A DNA stretch of 39,765 bases, from the NCBI GenBank assembly GCA_001767035.1, contig MEKR01000123.1:1-39765 (forward strand), given 5' to 3'. This document shows positions 35,312 to 39,765 of the stretch, in pieces. The notes beneath the pieces were generated by a model, which was not told where the DNA came from, ran no database searches, and was given only the letters and a program-made list of their open reading frames with translations. Source of the DNA: Acidobacteria bacterium RIFCSPLOWO2_02_FULL_61_28. Lineage in GTDB: Bacteria; Acidobacteriota; Terriglobia; 2-12-FULL-54-10. The position numbers were made by a program, and so were the translations under genes. The stretch's first letter is position 1. The number at the start of each line of letters is the position of its first letter.

Positions 35312-35429
35312 GGATTTTAGGAGCAGCGCTTTGGAAGAAACTGTACGGTATGATCCTCCCTCGGAGCCTGCTCAGAGGAGTTTGTCAGGACCTCGTTGCT
35401 AATTCTTTTCAAACCATCGCAGGAGACGC

Positions 35430-37271
35430 ATGGCTACGATTGAAACAGTTGCGGAGACCCGCCCGTCCGGGGGTAGAAGACAGATCGTCAACGACATGAG
35501 CATTCAGGTCGCCACGGTCAATGGTTCGGGAAGCCAGACGGCCAACTCGGTGTTGTTGCGGTCTATCTTTCAGATGGGGATCCCCGTTTCCGGAAAAAAC
35601 ATTTTCCCTTCGAATATCGCCGGTCTTCCCACCTGGTACACGATTCGCGCCAATCATCACGGCTACATTGCGCGGAAGAAGGAAATTGACTTCCTGGTCG
35701 CCATGAATCCGGAGACCGCGCAGGAGGACGTGCTCAACCTGTCGCCGGGAGCGGCGGTGGTGTATGACGAACCTTTGCGGCTGCGGGAACTGCGGCAGGA
35801 TTTGGAATTCTATCCGGTGCCCTTCGACAAGCTCGTCGTGCCGGTGTGTCCAGACGCCCGGCTGCGCCGCCTGGTGCGGAACATGATTTACGTCGGGGTC
35901 CTGGCCCGCTTGCTCGACATCGAGATGGCCGAGGCCAAGAAGGCGCTCGACAAACAGTTGGGGAAGAAGCCGAAGGCGCTGGCGCTCAACTGGAACGCCA
36001 TTCAGGCCGGCTTTGAGTTTGCCGAGAAGAACCTGCCGAAGACCGACGGCTATCGCGTCAACCGCCTGAACAAGACCGCGGGCAAAATCCTGATTGACGG
36101 CAACGCCGCCGGGGCGCTCGGCTGCCTGTTTGCCGGCGTCACGGTGGTGGCCTGGTATCCGATCACGCCCTCGTCCTCGCTCGCTGAGGCGCTCATCGAG
36201 TACATGGGGCGCTACCGGATTGATCCGGCGACGGGCAAGGCCACCTACGCGATCGTGCAGGCGGAAGACGAACTGGCCGCCTTAGGGATGGCGATCGGAG
36301 CCGGGTGGGCCGGCGCGCGCTCCATGACCACCACCTCCGGGCCGGGCATCTCGCTCATGGCCGAGTTTACGGGACTCGCCTACTATGTCGAAATCCCCGT
36401 CGTGATTTTTGACATCCAGCGCACCGGGCCTTCGACGGGCCTGCCCACGCGCACGATGCAGGGCGACATTCTCTCGACCGCCTTCCTCTCGCACGGCGAC
36501 ACCTCCCACATCCTGCTCTTTCCTTGCTCGGTCGAGGAATGCTTCACGATGGCGCAGGAAGCCTTCGACCTGGCCGAAGAGTTCCAGACGCCCGTCTTCG
36601 TCATGAGCGATCTCGACATCGGCATGAACAACTGGATGGCCGACCCGTTCCCGTACCCCGAGAAGCCGCTGAGCCGCGGCAAAGTGCTGACGGCTGCCGA
36701 CCTCGACCGGCTCCAAAAATTTGAACGCTACCGCGACGTGGATGGCGACGGGATTTGCTATCGGACCTTGCCGGGAACCGACCATCCCCTCGCCGCTTAC
36801 TTCACCCGGGGCAGCGGGCACAACGAGAAAGCGGGATACAGCGAGCGGCCGGAAGACTACAAGAACAACATGGACCGCCTGAAGCGCAAAATGGAGACAG
36901 CCCGTAAGCGCGTTCCGCCCCCGGTTCTCGAAGAGGACCCCGGAGCCGAGATCGGGATCATCGCCTTCGGCAGCTCGCACTGGGCGGTCATCGAAAGCCG
37001 CGACCAGTTGCGGAGCGAACAGAACATTCCCACGGCGTACGTGCGCCTCCGCTCCTTCCCTTTCAACGACGACATCGTAAACTTTGTGAAACGCCTGAAG
37101 CGCGTCTACATCGTGGAACAAAACCGAGACGGGCAGATGTGCGACCTGGTCCGGCTGGCAATCTGCGGTTCTGATTGCAGCAAACTGCGCAGCGTCCGCC
37201 ACTATACCGGCCACCCCCTTGACGCGCGCACCATCACCGACGAAATTCTTTCCCAGGAGATCAGCCGCTAA
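35430..37271 (+). CDS. korA: 2-oxoacid:ferredoxin oxidoreductase, fused gamma-alpha subunit
   Basis: The protein is 613 residues with AGGAGACGC before the ATG. Residues about 20-200 are the gamma domain (VATVNGSGSQTANSVLLRSIFQMGIPVSGKNIFPSNIAGLPTW). Then comes the pyrimidine-binding alpha domain with GNAAGALGCLFAGVTVVAWYPITPSSSLAE, EDELAALGMAIGAGWAGARSMTTTSGPGISLMAE and the FDIQRTGPSTGLPTRTMQGD block; a domain II-like end follows. It is the 2-oxoglutarate/2-oxoacid oxidoreductase arrangement of the fused two-subunit type (KorAB), which oxidatively decarboxylates a 2-oxoacid to acyl-CoA and reduces ferredoxin. 2-oxoglutarate is the likeliest substrate but not proved. It is one base away from korB (TAA-c-ATG). 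Confidence 0.93.
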   Translation: MATIETVAETRPSGGRRQIVNDMSIQVATVNGSGSQTANSVLLRSIFQMGIPVSGKNIFPSNIAGLPTWYTIRANHHGYIARKKEIDFLVAMNPETAQEDVLNLSPGAAVVYDEPLRLRELRQDLEFYPVPFDKLVVPVCPDARLRRLVRNMIYVGVLARLLDIEMAEAKKALDKQLGKKPKALALNWNAIQAGFEFAEKNLPKTDGYRVNRLNKTAGKILIDGNAAGALGCLFAGVTVVAWYPITPSSSLAEALIEYMGRYRIDPATGKATYAIVQAEDELAALGMAIGAGWAGARSMTTTSGPGISLMAEFTGLAYYVEIPVVIFDIQRTGPSTGLPTRTMQGDILSTAFLSHGDTSHILLFPCSVEECFTMAQEAFDLAEEFQTPVFVMSDLDIGMNNWMADPFPYPEKPLSRGKVLTAADLDRLQKFERYRDVDGDGICYRTLPGTDHPLAAYFTRGSGHNEKAGYSERPEDYKNNMDRLKRKMETARKRVPPPVLEEDPGAEIGIIAFGSSHWAVIESRDQLRSEQNIPTAYVRLRSFPFNDDIVNFVKRLKRVYIVEQNRDGQMCDLVRLAICGSDCSKLRSVRHYTGHPLDARTITDEILSQEISR

Positions 37272-37272
37272 C

Positions 37273-38316
37273 ATGAGTACCGTTGCACCGCCTCCGCCCA
37301 AAAAACTGAACCGCATCGGCTTGGAAGTCGCCACCTATCGCGGGAGCAAGAGCACGCTCTGCGCCGGATGCGGCCACAACGCCATCTCGGAGCGGATCAT
37401 TGAATCCTTCTTTGAGATGGGAGTGAGTCCGACGCAAGTCATCAAACTGTCCGGGATCGGCTGCTCCAGCAAGACGCCGGCCTATTTCCTGAAGCCGTCG
37501 CACGGCTTCAACGCCGTGCACGGCCGGATGCCCTCGGTGGCGACGGGAGCCGTGCTCGCCAACCAGCATCTGCGGGCCATCGGGGTGAGCGGCGACGGGG
37601 ACACGGCCTCGATCGGGATCGGGCAGTTCGTCCACACGATGCGCCGCAACCTCCCGATCATCTACATCATCGAGGACAACGGCTGCTACGGGCTGACCAA
37701 GGGCCAGTTCTCGGCGACCGCCGACGTCGGCTCCAAGCTCAAGACCGGCGTGGTCAACGAGCTGCCTCCGATTGACACCTGCGCGCTGGCCATCCAGCTC
37801 GGCGCTACGTTCGTGGCCCGCTCCTTCTCCGGCGACAAGAAACAATTGTCGGCCGTCCTCAAGGCCGCCATCGCGCACCGCGGCACGGCGATGCTCGACG
37901 TGATCTCGCCCTGCGTCACCTTCAACGACCACGAAGGCTCGACCAAGAGCTACGATTACATGAAGGACCACGACGAGCCGTTGCACGACATTGATTTCAT
38001 CGCCTACTTCGAAAACATCGAAGTCACCTACGATCCGGGCGAGACCCAGGACGTGCAAATGCACGACGGCTCGCACCTGCGCCTGCGCAAGCTCGACCGC
38101 AACTACGACGCCACCGATTCGCTGAAAGCCCTCTCTGCCATCGAGTCAGCCCGCCGGGATCACGAGGTCCTCACCGGCATCCTCTACGTCAACCCGGAAG
38201 GAAAGACTCTCCTGGATTTGCTCCGCACGGTAGACGAGCCGCTGGCCACCCTCCCGCAGGAGCGAACCCGCCCCGGCCGCGCCGCCCTCGAAGAAATCAT
38301 GGAAGAATTGCGGTAG
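37273..38316 (+). CDS. korB: 2-oxoacid:ferredoxin oxidoreductase, beta (TPP-binding) subunit
   Basis: The protein is 347 residues from the ATG at 37273, with AGGAGATC inside the end of korA; the upstream in-frame ATG at 37219 is inside korA and rejected. It has the CAGCGHNAISE motif, the KLSGIGCSSKTPAYF block, and the TPP/Mg motif GDGDTASIGIGQFVHTMRRN..IIYIIEDNGCYGLTKGQ. No ferredoxin-like 4Fe-4S domain is fused; Cys residues in CAGC and GIGCSS are those of two-subunit enzymes that hold one cluster. It works with KorA in the cytosol. The intergenic distance of one base implies translational coupling. Confidence 0.94.
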   Translation: MSTVAPPPPKKLNRIGLEVATYRGSKSTLCAGCGHNAISERIIESFFEMGVSPTQVIKLSGIGCSSKTPAYFLKPSHGFNAVHGRMPSVATGAVLANQHLRAIGVSGDGDTASIGIGQFVHTMRRNLPIIYIIEDNGCYGLTKGQFSATADVGSKLKTGVVNELPPIDTCALAIQLGATFVARSFSGDKKQLSAVLKAAIAHRGTAMLDVISPCVTFNDHEGSTKSYDYMKDHDEPLHDIDFIAYFENIEVTYDPGETQDVQMHDGSHLRLRKLDRNYDATDSLKALSAIESARRDHEVLTGILYVNPEGKTLLDLLRTVDEPLATLPQERTRPGRAALEEIMEELR

Positions 38317-38370
38317 ACCAGACCCACCCTGGCAGAGTTTCGGTCTCGTTCCCGCCTCCGTTGCGCTCAT

Positions 38371-39402
38371 CTAATGGCCGCCGCAGACGGAGACCAGGAG
38401 GAGACGGTTGTTGTACCGGGCAAAACGCAGACGAAAAGCTACGGAATCAGCGACGTAGAGAACCGTCGAGGGTGACAGGCTTTTGATCCGGTCCGCGTTC
38501 AATTCCTTGGCGAGCACCCCCCATTGAAAAGCGCCAAAATAGGGCTTGACCAGAGCTGCGTGGCCCGGGTCCAGCGCGCCGAGATCTCGGAAGGCTTGAT
38601 TTAGTTTGACTACGTCGTCCGACATAGCCCTGACCATTTGTTCCAACTGACTACGATCCGGCTGCGGTATCCTTTCGGAACAGAAGTCGGAGAAAAAATC
38701 CGAACCGCCCCATAGTTCTACTACGCGCAGATCATTTCTTTCCAAAGCGTACCAAAGCACATGCAACTCCCAGTCAATCAGGGAAACGACGAATTTCCGA
38801 ATCGCCTTGTCAAAAACATCCTCGGAACCCGACAGGTAGGAGTCGAACCGTTCCGACGCCCTCGTGATGTCCGCCGCATCTTCGTGGAAGGACGCCAGTT
38901 CGGAGGTTATCGCGCGCCATTCTTCCTTGGACAACGGAATCCAGCCTTCCGGAAGGCCTTTGCACCCGACTCCCGAGACTATGTCCTCGGCGTCGGGAAC
39001 CATACATAAGCGATCAAGGGTTCCCTGGCGCCAGACAGCCACCCGCGCCACCATTGCGGGCCATTCATCCGGCTTTGGCTGCCCAGCGTCCGGCTGTTTT
39101 ATCTCCCGGAGGCGGTGTAGCTTGACGTGTTCCCGGGGAAAGGCAACCGGCTCTCCAAGCGACTCGACATCCAACTCCTCAGGAGACAGTTTTTCATCGC
39201 GCAGTGCGTCAACTACAGCGTTCCGGGCGCGGGTGCCAAACGCTGCCAGTTCTGGGGAAGAACCGGAGGCTTGGGCTTGTGCCGCTGGGGAGGAAGATGG
39301 CGACAGAAACAGACAGGTTGCTGAAAGCAAACCCGCCAGCAGATAAGGGCCGGCTTCCGCTTTGAATTTCCTCGTGCGATTACGAATGCGGTAGTCTAAC
39401 AT
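38371..39402 (-). CDS. Exported protein of unknown function
   Basis: The protein is 343 residues from the ATG at 39402; only a weak ribosome site (GCGAG) is present. The N-terminus has a basic region (RIRNRTRKFKAEAG), a hydrophobic run (YLLAGLLSATCLFLS) and an Ala-rich cleavage region (SPAAQAQA), so export is likely. The mature part is mostly helical and polar, with segments such as WPAMVARVAVWRQGTLDRLC, EWRAITSELASFHEDAADITRASERFDSYL, and a C-terminal beta-like SPSTVLYVADSVAFRLRFARYNNRLLLVSVCGG. Four cysteines occur in the mature part. I do not recognise a family. It lies convergent with korB and just downstream of the next gene on its own strand. Confidence 0.75.
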   Translation of the reverse strand: MLDYRIRNRTRKFKAEAGPYLLAGLLSATCLFLSPSSSPAAQAQASGSSPELAAFGTRARNAVVDALRDEKLSPEELDVESLGEPVAFPREHVKLHRLREIKQPDAGQPKPDEWPAMVARVAVWRQGTLDRLCMVPDAEDIVSGVGCKGLPEGWIPLSKEEWRAITSELASFHEDAADITRASERFDSYLSGSEDVFDKAIRKFVVSLIDWELHVLWYALERNDLRVVELWGGSDFFSDFCSERIPQPDRSQLEQMVRAMSDDVVKLNQAFRDLGALDPGHAALVKPYFGAFQWGVLAKELNADRIKSLSPSTVLYVADSVAFRLRFARYNNRLLLVSVCGGH

Positions 39403-39446
39403 GCTCGCTAAGGAATGCCGAAAATGGAAATCGTACTCCGGGCACC

Positions 39447-39765
39447 CTACTGTCTCGCTGAGGGAAGAGGCCGCGCGGTCTGGATGCGCTTCACAATCTC
39501 GATCGCGAGCCGCTGAGCGGCGGCCGATCCATCAATGGCGACCACTTTTCCCGTCCCGAGCACGGTGCCCGTCCTTGTGCTGATCATCTTGTAAACCCAG
39601 TCGTACGTCAGGAACGGCCGCGTAACGTCTATGTAAACGTCGGCCGCGTTGCGGTCGTCCGCGACCCGGATGCCCCATTCGCGCAGCTCAGGGCGGACAT
39701 AGAGCGCATCTTGCAGCAAATTGCCTTTCATCCAGATCGTGTGTGATTCGACAAAGATCGCGCGC
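39447..39765 (-). CDS. Protein of unknown function, partial at the window edge
   Basis: At least 105 codons, open to the window edge. An ATG at 39731 exists, but coding continues upstream in frame (..FVESHTIWMKGNLLQDAL) and the true start is probably outside the window. The visible sequence has a repeating alpha/beta pattern: VRPELREWGIRVADDRNAADVYIDVTRPFLTYDWVYKMISTRTGTVLGTGKVVAIDGSAAAQRLAIEIVKRI. Similar short alpha/beta segments are common in uncharacterised acidobacterial secreted proteins (impression, not a search result). Stop is 44 bases from the neighbouring exported-protein gene on the same strand, so the two may be cotranscribed. Confidence 0.7.
   Translation of the reverse strand, partial: RAIFVESHTIWMKGNLLQDALYVRPELREWGIRVADDRNAADVYIDVTRPFLTYDWVYKMISTRTGTVLGTGKVVAIDGSAAAQRLAIEIVKRIQTARPLPSARQ

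Larger units (their letters stand above)
35161..35429. other. Regulatory interval upstream of korAB
   Basis: Between the groESL terminator and korA there are 269 bases with no gene: a small GAGCGG-CGAG-CCGCTC hairpin at 35171-35186, two operator-like dyads, a promoter and a leader of about 110 bases. Confidence 0.7.

Overview
This window reads as bacterial chromosome, most likely from an Acidobacteriota member (inference). Pointers are a large Oar-type TonB-dependent receptor with an N-terminal carboxypeptidase-regulatory-like domain, a fused gamma-alpha 2-oxoacid:ferredoxin oxidoreductase, a UbiD-family decarboxylase, high GC in the housekeeping genes, and many short hairpin-rich dispersed repeats. 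No rRNA, tRNA, CRISPR array, integrase or transposase gene was recognised.

Layout. (1) 1-2.4 kb: a DUF5615 PIN-like toxin-type protein, a secreted beta-propeller (NHL) protein and an isochorismatase-fold hydrolase. (2) 2.4-9.86 kb: an accessory island that differs in style from the rest. It holds a minus-strand locus encoding a winged-helix-like half and a membrane-anchored PIN-like half, a 1.2-kb gene-free stretch of duplicated hairpin repeats, and a visibly AT-richer gene for a large STAND-type P-loop NTPase with a C-terminal repeat array. Both large island genes are interrupted by a single in-frame stop codon (TGA at 4414-4416, TAA at 9734-9736), with coding sequence clearly continuing beyond it. 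(3) 9.9-20 kb: housekeeping genes: argS; a three-gene ABC exporter operon joined by ATGA overlaps; rsmA; purE; purD; an SH3-domain lipoprotein; pfkA. (4) 20-27.7 kb: TonB-dependent receptor, DUF457/YdjM membrane protein, a stand-alone infA, glgB, and a small two-helix membrane protein. (5) 27.9-32.6 kb: UbiD decarboxylase, a terminator, then two tandem SLC13/DASS-type anion permeases. (6) 32.7-35.16 kb: groES-groEL behind a textbook sigma-70 promoter overlapped by a CIRCE operator, closed by a strong intrinsic terminator. (7) 35.2-38.3 kb: korA-korB 2-oxoacid oxidoreductase, preceded by two tandem TGTTCA-N6-TGAACA dyads and a promoter. (8) 38.4 kb to the end: two uncharacterised exported or unknown proteins, the last cut by the window edge.

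How the genes work together: pfkA, glgB and korAB are central carbon metabolism; purE and purD are purine synthesis; argS, rsmA and infA serve translation; groESL is a heat-shock module probably under HrcA. The most unusual part is the 2.4-9.86 kb island. Its two large genes have the architecture of immunity or conflict proteins (nuclease-like plus membrane anchor; STAND NTPase plus repeats), and both carry one in-frame stop. That could mean a decaying defence island, sequencing error, or less likely programmed readthrough. TGA is the normal stop of several housekeeping genes here, so genome-wide recoding is unlikely.
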